52,802 bases of DNA. Source: Pseudomonadota bacterium (GTDB taxonomy: Bacteria > Pseudomonadota > Gammaproteobacteria > Burkholderiales > Gallionellaceae). The notes beneath the pieces are model-generated. The model made no database searches. It worked only from the letters and a program-made list of their open reading frames with translations, and was not told the DNA's origin. Where the stretch lies: assembly GCA_021822115.1 (NCBI GenBank), contig JAJZSA010000009.1, positions 1 through 52,802 of the forward strand, written 5' to 3'. The translations under genes were made by a program, and so were the position numbers. This document shows positions 25,590 through 36,151 of this stretch, piece by piece; position 1 is the stretch's first letter; every line of letters starts with the position of its first letter.

Positions 25590-25613
25590 AGAAGTATGAC
25601 GAATAGCCGTTAG
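25587..25613 (+). promoter_or_regulatory. Candidate FliA (sigma-28) promoter for the chemotaxis genes
   Basis: TAAA (25587-25590, overlapping the motB stop codon) is followed after exactly 15 bases by GCCGTTAG (25606-25613). This matches the sigma-28 pattern TAAA-N15-GCCGATAA at 10 of 12 positions. The ATG of the first MCP is 44 bases downstream. Confidence 0.5.
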
Positions 25614-25656
25614 CAATAATGGGGTAACGGTACCGACGGTTTGGGGGGAGAACGAC

Positions 25657-27282
25657 ATGAAGAAATGGTGGAGCAAGCTTTCGCTGAAGAGCAAACTGCA
25701 AATCCCGATCCAGCTCATCTTGCTGGCTATCATGGTGATCGCGCAGCGTGCGGCATTGAGCACATTCGAGGAGCGCGTGCTGGAAGAAGCCCGGCAGAAG
25801 GCCGAGGTTTCGGCTGATGGTGTATTGAACGGTCTCAACATGTTGATGCTTAACGGCATCATCAGCGATGCCGATCAGCGCAAGCTGTATGTGGAGAAGA
25901 TGGGCGCGTCGAACAAGGTCGTGGAATTGCGCGTGATGCGCAATACGCCGGTGATCAACCAGTTCGGTCCGGGCATGCCCTCCGAGCATGCGCAGGATGA
26001 CATGGACAAAGCAGCCCTTGCCAGTGCAAAACAGCAGGTGCAGGTGTCCGAGATCGGCGACAAGCATACTTTGCGCGTGGTGGTGCCTTTCATCGCGCAG
26101 AAGGATTTCCGGGGCACCAACTGCCTGATGTGTCACATCGTGCCGGAAGGTTCGGTCAACGGTGCAGCCAGCATCACCCTCGACGTTTCCGAAGAGTTCG
26201 ACCTGATGGCACAGGCCAATGCAGTGTTGTGGGGGGTGCAGATCGTGGTGCAGGTGTTCCTGTACTTCATGATCGGCTGGCTGATCGGCTTCGTGACCCG
26301 TCCGACCCGCAGCTTGCAACAGGCCATGCTGTCCATGCAGGCCACCGGCGACTTGTCCAAGCGTGCGCCGGTGACCACCGAAGACGAGGTCGGTCAGACC
26401 GTGCAGGCTTTCAATGCGCTGGCCAACAACTTCCAGGTGATCGTGTCGCAGGTGGATGGTCAGGCGGCCCAGGTTGCCGGTTCCGCGCATTCGCTGGCCA
26501 ACGATGCGGCCACTCTGGCGACCAGTGTGCAGAAGCAGAGCGACGCGGCGCAGGCCGTGTCTGCCGCCGTTTCCCAGGTCAGCGGCAGCATCAGCCAGGT
26601 GGCAGAGAACACCAATCGTGTGGCGAAGCTGTCGCATGAGAGCCTTGAGCGCGCCAATCGCGGTCAGGAAAGTTTGCAGGAGATGGTAGAGGAGTTGAAT
26701 AACGTCGAGCGTGCGGTGCAGCAGATCGCCAGCTCGGTGAATCAGTTCGTCGCCAACACCCAGAGCATCACCAGCATGACGCAACAGGTGCGCGACATCG
26801 CCGAGCAGACCAATCTGCTGGCCTTGAACGCGGCTATCGAAGCTGCGCGTGCCGGTGAGCAGGGGCGCGGTTTCGCGGTGGTTGCCGATGAAGTGCGCAA
26901 GCTGGCAGAGAAATCAGCCCAGTCCGCCACTCAGATCGACGAAGTCACGCAGTCGTTGGGCAGTCAGTCCGAACAGGTGGAGCGTACTGTGCAATCCGGC
27001 ATGAACGCCTTGCAGACCAGCCAGGCGCACGTGTCCGATGTGACGAAGATCCTGGTTGAATCCAACCATTCCGTGGAAGAAGTGAATCTGGGACTGGAGA
27101 ATATCTCGCACTCCATCAATTCGCAGCGCGATGCAGCCCAGGAGATCGCACGTAACGTCGAGAACATCGCCAGCATGGCGGAACAGAGCACCGCCGTGGT
27201 GCAGCGCACCGTGACGGCAGTGCGTGGTATGGAACAGGTCGCCGAGAGCCTCAAGAGCACGGTAGGCAAGTTCAAGGTGTGA
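25657..27282 (+). CDS. Methyl-accepting chemotaxis protein with periplasmic c-type heme motif
   Basis: The 541-residue receptor has TM1 (about 14-35), a periplasmic sensor (36-187), TM2 (188-212), HAMP (213-265) and a cytoplasmic signalling domain with the conserved tip near residues 381-416. The periplasmic domain holds CLMCH (156-160), a c-type heme attachment motif in the membrane-proximal part, followed by [14 protein letters not shown]. That position and context are shared with the next gene, so the motif is unlikely to be chance. Heme would let it sense redox state or a gas such as NO or O2. No CheR-docking pentapeptide is at the C-terminus. Confidence 0.9.
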   Translation: MKKWWSKLSLKSKLQIPIQLILLAIMVIAQRAALSTFEERVLEEARQKAEVSADGVLNGLNMLMLNGIISDADQRKLYVEKMGASNKVVELRVMRNTPVINQFGPGMPSEHAQDDMDKAALASAKQQVQVSEIGDKHTLRVVVPFIAQKDFRGTNCLMCHIVPEGSVNGAASITLDVSEEFDLMAQANAVLWGVQIVVQVFLYFMIGWLIGFVTRPTRSLQQAMLSMQATGDLSKRAPVTTEDEVGQTVQAFNALANNFQVIVSQVDGQAAQVAGSAHSLANDAATLATSVQKQSDAAQAVSAAVSQVSGSISQVAENTNRVAKLSHESLERANRGQESLQEMVEELNNVERAVQQIASSVNQFVANTQSITSMTQQVRDIAEQTNLLALNAAIEAARAGEQGRGFAVVADEVRKLAEKSAQSATQIDEVTQSLGSQSEQVERTVQSGMNALQTSQAHVSDVTKILVESNHSVEEVNLGLENISHSINSQRDAAQEIARNVENIASMAEQSTAVVQRTVTAVRGMEQVAESLKSTVGKFKV

Positions 27283-27305
27283 TGCCAGAGGGCGGAGGGT
27301 AGATC

Positions 27306-29384
27306 ATGCGCAACAAGGATGCTTATGTCTCGCAGAAGGAGATGACCTTCCCGCAAGGGGCGGTGTTGATCTCCAAGACCGATACCAAGGGCGTCATCAA
27401 TTATGTGAATGATGCCTTCGTCAGGATGTCCGGCTATACGCGCGAGGAACTGATCGGCAAGGATCACAACCTCGTGCGTCATCCGGATATGCCAAGCCAA
27501 GCTTTCAAATGGCTGTGGTCTACCCTCAAGTCGGAACGGCCATGGCGCGGTATGGTCAAGAACCGTTGCAAGAACGGCGACCACTATTGGGTGCGTGCCA
27601 CCATTGCGCCCATCGTCGAAGGCGGCCAGATCACCGGATATGTCTCGGTTCGGCGCATGCCTACTCGGCAGCAGGTCGCCGAGGCCGAAGCGCTGTACCG
27701 CAAACTGTCCGCATCGGGCGGCGAGGTGGTGTCCCGCTATGAGCGCTTCCAGGTCAAGAACTGGTCATTGAAGACCAAGCTGCAAGCCGCCATCCAGATC
27801 CCTTTGTTGCTCATCCTGACGCTGGCTCAGCTGTACCTCACCGACTCCATGGAGCAGGAGGCCCGTCACCAGGCCACCGAGAAGGGCGCGCAGATCGCCA
27901 CCCAGATCATCGATAACGCCAATATGCTGATGGTCACCGGCCAGATCGGCGATGTGGCCAATCGCAAATTGCTGATCGAGAAGGTCACCGCATCGGGTCA
28001 TGTCGAATCGGCTGTCATCTTGCGCGCGCCACAACTGGTGGAGCAGTACGGTCCCGGCATGCCTGAACAGCAGGTGCGGGATGACGTGCAGCGCAAGGTG
28101 CTGCAATCCGGCCAGTCCGACGTGTTGTTCCTGAAGCGTCCGGATGGCGCTCCCGTGTTGCGCATCGTTACGCCTTATCTGGCCAGCAAGAATTTCCACG
28201 GTACCGACTGCACCTTGTGCCATGCCGGTCCGGACAACTGGGTGACCGGTGCCTCCGACATCACCATCGATCTGACCGCTGATTTCGCCCGCATCCACGC
28301 CATGGAGATGAAGGTGCTGGTCGGGCAGATCCTGTTGCAGCTATTCCTGTTCTTCTTCATCGGCTATTGCGTGGACCGCTTCATCCATCGCCCGCTGTCG
28401 GCAGTGGATCGCGAGTTCCGCAACATCATGGAAGGCAACCTGGATACCGAGCTCGACATCTCCATCAATGACGAGATGGGCGCGCTGCTGTGCGAGATCC
28501 AGTCCATGCAGACCTATCTGCGTACCATGGTGGACGAGATCGTGACGCCGGTCGCCAAGATGCGCGAGCGCGTGAGTCATGTGGACAGAAAGGTCGATGC
28601 TGTGGCCGGCAATGCCGCCACCGAGCAGGAGCAGATCCAGAGCATCGCGGCGACCATGGAGCAATTCAGCCAGTCCATCGCCGAAGTCGCCGGCATGGCG
28701 GCCGATTCCATGACCGAGATGAAGCGTACGCAACAGATCGTCGAGCAGAACAATGCCAACATGGCGCGCAGCATCGATGCGACCAGCCGTGTCGCCGATA
28801 CCGTTCAGCGTTCCAGCAAGACCATCTCCGACCTGGGGGCGTCGATCGAGAAGATCGGCAACATCGCCAACTCGATCAAGGAGATCGCCGATCAGACCAA
28901 TCTGCTGGCATTGAATGCCGCCATCGAGGCGGCACGTGCCGGCGAGCAGGGGCGCGGTTTTGCGGTGGTCGCCGACGAGGTGCGCAAGCTGGCCGAGCGT
29001 ACTGCCTCCAGCACCAAGGACATCACCCAGACCATCAGCGAGATCACCGATATCTCGGATACCGCCGTGCGCACCATGGGTGAAGCGGTGGTCGAGGTGG
29101 AGAGCGGTATCACGCTGATCCGCACCAATGGCGAACAATTGAAAGAGGTGCTCGAAGCGACGGAGAGCATGTCCGATCGCATCGACCATATCACCCGTTC
29201 GACCAAGGAACAATCGGTGGCGGGCCAGAACGTGGCCAAGAGCCTGGAACATATCACCCAGCTTTCGCACGAGAATGCGAACTCGTCGCGCCAGATGAGC
29301 GAGGCGGCTGAAGAATTGGCAACCGCAGCCGATGAATTGAGCAAGGCGGGTTATCCGCTGACCAAGTGCGGCATGGTCAAGTGA
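27306..29384 (+). CDS. PAS-domain methyl-accepting chemotaxis protein with periplasmic c-type heme motif
   Basis: The 692-residue receptor has an N-terminal Aer-like PAS domain (about 20-120, with [20 protein letters not shown]) and TM1 (about 155-178). The periplasmic domain is homologous to that of the preceding MCP and bears CTLCH at 302-306. TM2 (about 340-362), HAMP and a long signalling domain (tip near 528-565) follow. Two sensors in one chain suggest that it compares cytoplasmic redox (PAS-flavin) with a periplasmic heme signal. GGAGGG lies six bases before the ATG. It is 23 bases downstream of its paralogue, so tandem duplication with PAS gain or loss is likely. Confidence 0.9.
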   Translation: MRNKDAYVSQKEMTFPQGAVLISKTDTKGVINYVNDAFVRMSGYTREELIGKDHNLVRHPDMPSQAFKWLWSTLKSERPWRGMVKNRCKNGDHYWVRATIAPIVEGGQITGYVSVRRMPTRQQVAEAEALYRKLSASGGEVVSRYERFQVKNWSLKTKLQAAIQIPLLLILTLAQLYLTDSMEQEARHQATEKGAQIATQIIDNANMLMVTGQIGDVANRKLLIEKVTASGHVESAVILRAPQLVEQYGPGMPEQQVRDDVQRKVLQSGQSDVLFLKRPDGAPVLRIVTPYLASKNFHGTDCTLCHAGPDNWVTGASDITIDLTADFARIHAMEMKVLVGQILLQLFLFFFIGYCVDRFIHRPLSAVDREFRNIMEGNLDTELDISINDEMGALLCEIQSMQTYLRTMVDEIVTPVAKMRERVSHVDRKVDAVAGNAATEQEQIQSIAATMEQFSQSIAEVAGMAADSMTEMKRTQQIVEQNNANMARSIDATSRVADTVQRSSKTISDLGASIEKIGNIANSIKEIADQTNLLALNAAIEAARAGEQGRGFAVVADEVRKLAERTASSTKDITQTISEITDISDTAVRTMGEAVVEVESGITLIRTNGEQLKEVLEATESMSDRIDHITRSTKEQSVAGQNVAKSLEHITQLSHENANSSRQMSEAAEELATAADELSKAGYPLTKCGMVK

Positions 29385-29406
29385 AACGCCTGGTAAGGAG
29401 AGAGCA

Positions 29407-30351
29407 ATGTCTGAATTATTGAAGAATATCGATGCCCGCACCAAGCTGGCTGGCACCAACAAGCTGGAGATCCTCATGTTCTCCCTCGGCAAGGACCAGC
29501 GCACCGGGCGCGAGGAGACCTTCGGCATCAACGTGTTCAAGGTGCGCGAGGTGATGCGTATCCCCGAGATCACGCGTGCACCGGAGATGCCGCCAGCGGT
29601 GGAGGGTATGGTCAGCCTGCGCGGCTCGCTGGTGCCGGTGATCGATCTTGCCAAATACATCGGTATGGATTCGGACAGCAAGCCCGACATCATGATCGTC
29701 ACCGAGTACAACGGCCATACCCAGGGCTTCCTGGTCAAGTCGGTGGACAACATCCTGCGCCTGGATTGGTCGGCGATGCGGGTGCCGCCCGAGATGCTGG
29801 CTGCCGAGATGGGGGGGCTGGTCACCGCCATCACCGAGTTGAAGGACAAGCGACTGGTGATGATGCTGGACGTGGAGAAGGTGCTGGCCGAGACCGGACA
29901 CTTCGGCAGCGACGAGATGATCTTCAAGGCGGTGAAACCCATCGGCAAGGAGAACCGTACGGTGTTCTTCGCCGACGACTCATCGGTGGCGCGCAACCAG
30001 ATCGCACGCACGCTGGAGGCAATGGGCGTGAAATATATCTCGGCGGTCAATGGGCGCAAGGCATGGGAAGAGTTGTCGCGCATGGCGGACTATGCCGACG
30101 CTTCGCACACCCCGTTCAAGGAGATGGTCCAGGTCATCCTGACCGATGTCGAGATGCCCGAGATGGATGGTTACATGCTGACCCGCAAGATCAAATCCGA
30201 CAAGCGTTTCAACGGCATCCCGGTACTGATGCATTCGTCGTTGTCCAACTCGCAGAACGAACAACTCGGACGCGCGGTCGGGGTGGATGAATACGTTCCG
30301 AAATTCGAACCACAGAAGTTGTCGCAGACGCTGACGCGACTGCTGGCATAA
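29407..30351 (+). CDS. cheV: Chemotaxis coupling/response regulator protein CheV (copy 1)
   Basis: The 314-residue protein has an N-terminal CheW-like domain (about 15-165: FGINVFKVREVMRIPEIT, VSLRGSLVPVIDLAKY). A receiver domain (about 185-314) has the acidic pocket FFADDSS, phospho-acceptor in TDVEMPEMDGY and MHSSLS/KFEPQ near the Thr and Lys positions. It couples receptors to CheA and can be phosphorylated for adaptation. AAGGAG precedes the ATG. It is paralogous to the next gene. Confidence 0.94.
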   Translation: MSELLKNIDARTKLAGTNKLEILMFSLGKDQRTGREETFGINVFKVREVMRIPEITRAPEMPPAVEGMVSLRGSLVPVIDLAKYIGMDSDSKPDIMIVTEYNGHTQGFLVKSVDNILRLDWSAMRVPPEMLAAEMGGLVTAITELKDKRLVMMLDVEKVLAETGHFGSDEMIFKAVKPIGKENRTVFFADDSSVARNQIARTLEAMGVKYISAVNGRKAWEELSRMADYADASHTPFKEMVQVILTDVEMPEMDGYMLTRKIKSDKRFNGIPVLMHSSLSNSQNEQLGRAVGVDEYVPKFEPQKLSQTLTRLLA

Positions 30352-30362
30352 GGGAGGGCGAG

Positions 30363-31310
30363 ATGGCATACAGCGACGACATGATTGAATCGGCACAAAA
30401 CGGATTGCTCGATCATATCGATGCCCGCACCAATCTGGCGGGCACCAACAAGATGGAGATCCTGCTGTTCAACCTGGGCACCGAGGAGAAGTTCGGCATC
30501 AACGTGTTCAAGGTAAAGGAGGTGTCGCAGGCGGGCAAGATCACGCGTACCCCCAACATGCCTTCCGGTGTGGATGGCATCGTCAGCCTGCGCGGCCACG
30601 TGATGCCGGTGCTGAACCTGGCCAAGTTCATGGCGATTGCGGAAGAAGAAGCGCATCAGACCATGATGGTGGCCGAATACAACAATCACATCCTCGGTTT
30701 CCTGGTGAAAGAGGTGGATCGCATCATCCGTGTCGACTGGGATAAGGTGCGTCCGACCGAGGGCATGTTGTCGGACAAGGCATCGTTGATCACTGCCATC
30801 ACCAACCTCGAGGACGGCTCGCTGGTTTCCATCCTGGATGTCGAACAGATCCTCGCCAACGCCTTCGGCGAGGCCATTGTCGGCAACGTGGAGCGTATCG
30901 AATCCGGCCATGATCTGTGCGTGTTCTTCGCCGACGATTCGATGGTCGCCCGGCGCAAGATCATTGAGGTGCTGGATCGCATGGGTGTGAAACATATCCA
31001 GAGCAACAACGGCCAGGAAGCCTGGGAGCGCCTGCGCGCGATGGCAGATTCGGCACAAGCCACCGGCCAGCACCTGCACGACCAGATCCAGGTCATCCTT
31101 ACCGATGCCGAGATGCCGGCGATGGACGGTTATGTGCTCACGCAATACATCAAGAACGACCGCCGTTTCGACGGCATCCCGGTGGTGATGCATTCCTCGT
31201 TGTCGTCGGATGCCAACCGTGCCATGGGCAAGCGCGTCGGTGTCGATTACTACGTGCCTAAGTTCGATTCGATGGTGCTGTCGTCCACCTTGCGGCCTTT
31301 GCTCACGTAA
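30363..31310 (+). CDS. cheV: Chemotaxis coupling/response regulator protein CheV (copy 2)
   Basis: The 315-residue protein has the same CheW-REC layout as copy 1 (FGINVFKVKEVSQAGKIT, VSLRGHVMPVLNLAKF, FFADDSMVARRKI, TDAEMPAMDGYVLTQYI). The shared first 30 residues (DHIDARTNLAGTNKMEILLF) show duplication. With no cheW in the window, the two CheV proteins may serve different receptor groups. Confidence 0.94.
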   Translation: MAYSDDMIESAQNGLLDHIDARTNLAGTNKMEILLFNLGTEEKFGINVFKVKEVSQAGKITRTPNMPSGVDGIVSLRGHVMPVLNLAKFMAIAEEEAHQTMMVAEYNNHILGFLVKEVDRIIRVDWDKVRPTEGMLSDKASLITAITNLEDGSLVSILDVEQILANAFGEAIVGNVERIESGHDLCVFFADDSMVARRKIIEVLDRMGVKHIQSNNGQEAWERLRAMADSAQATGQHLHDQIQVILTDAEMPAMDGYVLTQYIKNDRRFDGIPVVMHSSLSSDANRAMGKRVGVDYYVPKFDSMVLSSTLRPLLT

Positions 31311-31343
31311 CAGATTCAGCTTAGAAGTATTCAGGAGAACGAA

Positions 31344-31742
31344 ATGGGAATAGAGAACACAAAATTTCTGGTGGTGGATGATTTCTCCACGATGCGGCGC
31401 ATCGTGCGGAACCTCCTGAAAGAGCTTGGGTTCACCAACGTGCAGGAAGCGGAAGACGGCGTGGATGCACTGAACAAGCTGCGCGGCGAGTCTTTCGATT
31501 TCGTGGTGTCCGACTGGAACATGCCGAACATGACCGGTATCGATCTGCTGCGTGCCATCCGCGCCGATGCGGCGTTGAAGACGCTGCCGGTCCTGATGGT
31601 GACCGCCGAGGCAAAGAAGGAGAACATCATCGAAGCCGCCCAGGCAGGGGCGTCCGGGTATGTGGTCAAGCCGTTCACGGCGGCCACGCTGGACGAGAAA
31701 CTGAAGAAGATCTTTGCGGCCAACCCGCATCTGAACAAGTGA
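31344..31742 (+). CDS. cheY: Chemotaxis response regulator CheY
   Basis: The 132-residue single receiver domain reads [19 protein letters not shown], with phospho-acceptor in [14 protein letters not shown], the switch Thr in [10 protein letters not shown] and Lys in [10 protein letters not shown]. It closely resembles enterobacterial CheY. It binds FliM when phosphorylated and changes flagellar rotation. cheZ lies eight bases downstream. AGGAG precedes the ATG. Confidence 0.97.
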   Translation: MGIENTKFLVVDDFSTMRRIVRNLLKELGFTNVQEAEDGVDALNKLRGESFDFVVSDWNMPNMTGIDLLRAIRADAALKTLPVLMVTAEAKKENIIEAAQAGASGYVVKPFTAATLDEKLKKIFAANPHLNK

Positions 31743-31750
31743 GGTGAATC

Positions 31751-32482
31751 ATGGCAAACCCGGCGAATCACGATACAGACGAACTTGAAGCGTTGTTCGA
31801 CAGCATCATCGCGGCCAACCAGGATGACGGCAAGGCGCCACCGCAAGCAGCCAAGGTGATCCAGTTGAATGCCGAGACGGAACCAGCCAAGGTACTCAAT
31901 CAGGTCGGTCAGATGGCGCGCAAGCTGCACGACACCTTGCGCGAACTCGGTCTCAACAAGGAGATCGAGAAGGCTGCGTCCACCATCCCCGATGCGCGCG
32001 ACCGACTCAACTATGTTGCCACGCTTACCCAGCAAGCGGCCGAGCGAGTGCTGAACGCCACCGATGCAGCCCAGCCCATCGTGGAGAAGATGGGTGACGA
32101 ATCCAAGCGTCTGGCCGCGCAGTGGGATCTGCTGTTCCAGAAGAAGCTCGACGTCCCGCAATTCCGCGAGCTGGTGACACAGACGCATGCCTATCTGCAT
32201 GAGGCGCCGAAGCAGGGCAAGGAGATCAACGCCTACTTGATGGAGATCATGATGGCACAGGATTTCCAGGACCTGACCGGTCAGGTGATCAAGAAGATCA
32301 TCCAGCTGACGCAGGAGATGGAGCAGCAACTGGTCGCCCTGCTGCTGGAGAACGCGCCGCCCGCCGTGCGCGCCGAGAATGCCGGCCTGTTGAACGGTCC
32401 GGTCATCAATGCGAAGGGGCGCGACGACGTGGTTACCAGCCAGGATCAGGTGGACGACCTGCTGGAGAGTCTGGGTTTTTAG
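31751..32482 (+). CDS. cheZ: Chemotaxis protein phosphatase CheZ
   Basis: The 243-residue, mostly helical protein carries the catalytic segment AQDFQDLTGQVIKKI, whose Asp-Gln pair contacts CheY-P. A C-terminal QDQVDDLLESLGF tail binds CheY. Length and order after cheY are standard. It dephosphorylates CheY-P. Confidence 0.95.
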   Translation: MANPANHDTDELEALFDSIIAANQDDGKAPPQAAKVIQLNAETEPAKVLNQVGQMARKLHDTLRELGLNKEIEKAASTIPDARDRLNYVATLTQQAAERVLNATDAAQPIVEKMGDESKRLAAQWDLLFQKKLDVPQFRELVTQTHAYLHEAPKQGKEINAYLMEIMMAQDFQDLTGQVIKKIIQLTQEMEQQLVALLLENAPPAVRAENAGLLNGPVINAKGRDDVVTSQDQVDDLLESLGF

Positions 32483-32508
32483 GATACGGGATTCGGGATA
32501 CAGGATTC
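32482..32508. repeat. Short intergenic tandem repeat between cheZ and cheA
   Basis: GGATACGGGATTC (32482-32494) is repeated as GGATACAGGATTC (32496-32508) with one change and a 14-base period. It overlaps the cheZ stop codon. Its function is unknown. Confidence 0.6.
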
Positions 32509-32554
32509 AGGGAAGTGCGCATCCCGAGCCCCTGGTCCTGACAAGGAGACGGAT

Positions 32555-34414
32555 ATGAACGACTTTGTCGGAATGGAAGACCTGCTGAGCGATTTCCTGA
32601 TGGAAGCGGGCGACATGTTGTCCGATGTGGACAGCAAGCTGATGGAACTGGAGAAGAACCCTGCGGATAGCGGTCTGCTGAACGAGGTGTTCCGCGGTTT
32701 CCACACCATCAAGGGGGGCGCGGGTTTCCTCAATGCCACCGAACTGGTGACCCTCTGTCACCTGACCGAGAACCTGTTCGACAAGCTGCGCAACAAAGAA
32801 CTGACGCTGTCGGCCGAGCTGATGGACGTGATCTTCGCCGCTACGGCCGAAGTGCGTCACATGTTCACTGCCTTGCAGCAGAGCCAGCAACCGCATGCGG
32901 CACCGGCCGATATCATCGCGGCGCTGAAGGATGCGCTGGAAGGCAAGGCGGTGTCCAAGGTCAACAAGTCGACACCGGCGGCGCCCGCGGCGACAGCCGC
33001 GGCCGAGGAGCGGCCGACGCTGCCCGAGATCCCGGCCGACAACATCGACTGGGAAGCGCTGCACAAGGCGCTGGTCGGCAACGACATCGTGCAGCAAGTC
33101 GGTGCCAAACGCGATGTGGAAGAGATCAAGCAGGCGATCAACGAGGAAGAGTCCACGCGCAAGGCCTTCGGTCGTCGTTCCACCGACGTGCCCGGCGCTA
33201 CTGTGGGTCGTCGTGCGGGTGACGTGCCGGCAGGCGATGCCAAGGACACCACCATCCGCGTGGATACCGAACGCCTGGATCAGGTGCTCAATCTGTCCGG
33301 CGAGATCGGTCTGACCAAGAACCGCCTCACCCATCTGCGTTCTGACCTGCTGTCCGGACGCAGCGATGCCGAGATCATGCGCGACCTGGATCAGGCCGTA
33401 TCGCAACTCGACATGCTGGTGGTCAATCTGCAGAACGCGGTGATGAAGACGCGCATGCAGCCCATCGGTCGCCTGTTCAAGAAGTACCCGCGTCTGGCGC
33501 GCGACCTGGCGCGTTCGCTGGGCAAGGATGTGGAACTGGTGCTGTCCGGTGAAGAGACCGAGATGGACAAGACCATGATCGAGGACTTGAACGATCCGCT
33601 GGTGCACCTGGTGCGCAATGCGGTGGATCACGGCGTGGAAACGGTGGAAGAGCGCCGTGCCGCCGGCAAGTCGGAGAAGAGCATCGTCGAACTCTCCGCG
33701 CGCCAGGAAGGCGACCACATCCTCATCACCATCACCGATGACGGCAAGGGCATGCAACCCGAGATCATCCGCAACAAGGCAGTGGAGAAGGGGCTCATCA
33801 CCAACGAAGTGGCGAATACCCTGGACGAGACCCAGTGCCTGGAACTGATCTTCCTGCCCGGTTTCTCGACCAAGACCGAGATCTCCAGCGTGTCCGGTCG
33901 CGGCGTGGGCATGGACGTGGTGAAGACCAACATCCAGAAACTCAACGGCACGGTCAGCATCAATTCCGAGGCGGGCAAGGGTTCCACCTTCTCCATCTCG
34001 CTGCCGCTCACGCTGGCCATCCTGCCGGTGCTGGTGTTGCGCTTGGGCGACCAGTCGTTTGCGGTGCCGCTGTCCATGGTGCGCGAGATCCTGCCGGTCA
34101 CTCCGGATGCGCTGCAACAGGTATCCGGCAAGGCCACCATGGTGGTGCGCGGCGAAGTGTTGCCGGTGCTGCCGCTCACCCAGCTCATCGGCTGGGGCAG
34201 CAGCGAACGCTCCGAAGTGGGCGTGCTGATGCAGTTCGGCAACAACAGTTTCATCCTGACGGCGGACGGCTTCGTCGGCCACGAGGATGTGGTCATCAAA
34301 TCGCTCGACACCTTCCGGCCCAAGGGCGTGGCGGGTGTCACCATGTCCAGTGAAGGCGACATCGTGCTCATCCTCGACATCAAGGAGCTGTTGAGCGACG
34401 TGCGCGGTAACTGA
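32555..34414 (+). CDS. cheA: Chemotaxis histidine kinase CheA
   Basis: The 619-residue protein has a P1 Hpt domain with phosphorylated His50 ([13 protein letters not shown]). A long variable linker (about 108-230, Ala/Pro-rich) shows no clear P2 domain. P3 dimerisation follows ([17 protein letters not shown]). The P4 ATPase has [22 protein letters not shown] and [11 protein letters not shown]5 is the CheW-like region (about 485-619). AAGGAG lies eight bases before the ATG. It phosphorylates CheY, CheB-like and CheV receivers in response to the MCPs around it. Confidence 0.97.
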   Translation: MNDFVGMEDLLSDFLMEAGDMLSDVDSKLMELEKNPADSGLLNEVFRGFHTIKGGAGFLNATELVTLCHLTENLFDKLRNKELTLSAELMDVIFAATAEVRHMFTALQQSQQPHAAPADIIAALKDALEGKAVSKVNKSTPAAPAATAAAEERPTLPEIPADNIDWEALHKALVGNDIVQQVGAKRDVEEIKQAINEEESTRKAFGRRSTDVPGATVGRRAGDVPAGDAKDTTIRVDTERLDQVLNLSGEIGLTKNRLTHLRSDLLSGRSDAEIMRDLDQAVSQLDMLVVNLQNAVMKTRMQPIGRLFKKYPRLARDLARSLGKDVELVLSGEETEMDKTMIEDLNDPLVHLVRNAVDHGVETVEERRAAGKSEKSIVELSARQEGDHILITITDDGKGMQPEIIRNKAVEKGLITNEVANTLDETQCLELIFLPGFSTKTEISSVSGRGVGMDVVKTNIQKLNGTVSINSEAGKGSTFSISLPLTLAILPVLVLRLGDQSFAVPLSMVREILPVTPDALQQVSGKATMVVRGEVLPVLPLTQLIGWGSSERSEVGVLMQFGNNSFILTADGFVGHEDVVIKSLDTFRPKGVAGVTMSSEGDIVLILDIKELLSDVRGN

Positions 34415-34449
34415 CCCAATCGAATAAAAAAACGAGTTTAGGAGGATGT

Positions 34450-36114
34450 ATGTTTGAGAACATGTCGCTGAAAAGCAAGTTCATCAGCCTGGAGACGGTC
34501 TCCTTCGTGATGTTCCTCGCCATGTCGATCTTCGCCGTGATGATGCTCAAAGGTTCGGTATCGGCGCAGGAGGACAGTATCGCTCGACTGAAGCTGGACA
34601 TTCTGGTGATGGAAAGCGTGAGCACCATGGATATCGCCACGCTGAAGGAAGCCAAGATCGCCAAGGATGTCTGGCTACGCGGAGCCAATCCCGACAAGCT
34701 GAAGAAATACCGCGAGGAATTCCTGGTCGAGCGCAGCCGCTTCGAGCAGAGTCTGGATGAGGCGCAGAAGAGCCTGCAACAGCTGGCACTCGGCCATGAG
34801 CAGGAGTTCGCCACTTTCCTGTCCCGTCTCGACGACGTCAAGCAGTTGCACGCCGGCATGGCGGATAAATATCTGGCGCAGATCGATGCACATCGCGGGG
34901 ATGCCATCGAATCCGATAGCAAGGTGACCGGCATCGATCGCGAGGTGATCGCCGGAGTGAAGGCGCTGCGCGACGATTTTGTGGCCTTCACCGACCAGAA
35001 AGCCGAAGAGAAATTGCAGATTGCGGAAGACGACTATGCCCATCGTCGCACCATCGTAGTGATCTGGGTGCTGGTCTCGCTCAGCCTCTCGTTCGCCCTG
35101 GCGACCGTCATCATCCGCCAGATCATGCGCCAGCTCGGCGGCGATCCGCGCGAAGTGGCGAACGTGGTCAACGTGATGGCCGAGGGGGATTTCTCGCGCA
35201 CACCCAGACAGCAACCGCCGGCGGGCAGCCTGCTGGCCAATGCCTATCACATGCAGTCCAAGCTGCGCGACATGATCGCCGACGTCAAGGGACAGGCCAA
35301 CCATGTGGGCGACATGGCGCACAGCCTGGCCGCTTCGGCCACGCAGATCGCCGAGAACGTCAACCACGAATCCGACGCGGTGTCCGGCATGGCCGCCGCG
35401 ATCGAGGAGCTGAGCGTGTCCACCACGCACATCAGCGATCAGGGCTCCAATGCCAAGCAGATCGCCAACAGCTCGCGCGACAGCGCCCAGGAAGGCGCCA
35501 AGGTGGTCAACATGACGGTGTCCGGCCTGCTGGAGATCGCACGCGAGATCGAGAGCGCCTCGGGCGAAGTGTCACGTCTCGGTGAAGATGCCTCGCGTAT
35601 CAGCGACGTGGTCAAGGTGATCAAGGAGATCGCCGACCAGACCAACCTGCTGGCATTGAACGCGGCCATCGAAGCCGCGCGTGCCGGCGAGCAGGGCCGC
35701 GGCTTCGCCGTGGTGGCCGACGAGGTGCGCAAACTGGCCGAACGTACGGCTGGCGCCACCAGCGAGATCAGCGAGATGTCGAGCAAGATCGGCGACGTGG
35801 CCAGCCATGCACTGACCGGCATGGACAAGGTGGTGCAGACCACGCGTCAGGGCGTGGGCAACGCCGAGACTGCACAGGGTTCCATCAGCCATATCCAGAG
35901 CAGCTTCGGTGAAGTGGCCGGCGTCATCGACGATATCGCCGTCGCGCTGGAAGAGCAGAATTCCGCTGCCGCCGAACTGGCCAAGAGCACCGAACGCGTA
36001 TCGCAGATGTCGGAAGAGAATGCCGGCGCCGCCAGGAACCTGCTCGGTCTGGCCCAGGATCTGGAGCGCAAGGCCAGCGAAGTGCGCCAGGCGGTGGAAG
36101 TGTTCCGCATCTGA
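34450..36114 (+). CDS. Methyl-accepting chemotaxis protein with four-helix-bundle type sensor
   Basis: The 554-residue receptor has TM1 (about 15-35), a helical periplasmic region of about 160 residues, TM2 (about 198-220) and HAMP starting [14 protein letters not shown]. The signalling domain has tip [20 protein letters not shown] near residue 395. The periplasmic region is charged and helical like 4HB_MCP ligand domains and has no heme motif. GGAGG lies close (four bases) to the ATG. The ligand is unknown. Confidence 0.93.
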   Translation: MFENMSLKSKFISLETVSFVMFLAMSIFAVMMLKGSVSAQEDSIARLKLDILVMESVSTMDIATLKEAKIAKDVWLRGANPDKLKKYREEFLVERSRFEQSLDEAQKSLQQLALGHEQEFATFLSRLDDVKQLHAGMADKYLAQIDAHRGDAIESDSKVTGIDREVIAGVKALRDDFVAFTDQKAEEKLQIAEDDYAHRRTIVVIWVLVSLSLSFALATVIIRQIMRQLGGDPREVANVVNVMAEGDFSRTPRQQPPAGSLLANAYHMQSKLRDMIADVKGQANHVGDMAHSLAASATQIAENVNHESDAVSGMAAAIEELSVSTTHISDQGSNAKQIANSSRDSAQEGAKVVNMTVSGLLEIAREIESASGEVSRLGEDASRISDVVKVIKEIADQTNLLALNAAIEAARAGEQGRGFAVVADEVRKLAERTAGATSEISEMSSKIGDVASHALTGMDKVVQTTRQGVGNAETAQGSISHIQSSFGEVAGVIDDIAVALEEQNSAAAELAKSTERVSQMSEENAGAARNLLGLAQDLERKASEVRQAVEVFRI

Positions 36115-36151
36115 TGCGGGCAGGCAGATAAGTAAAGTCGGAGGAATCATC

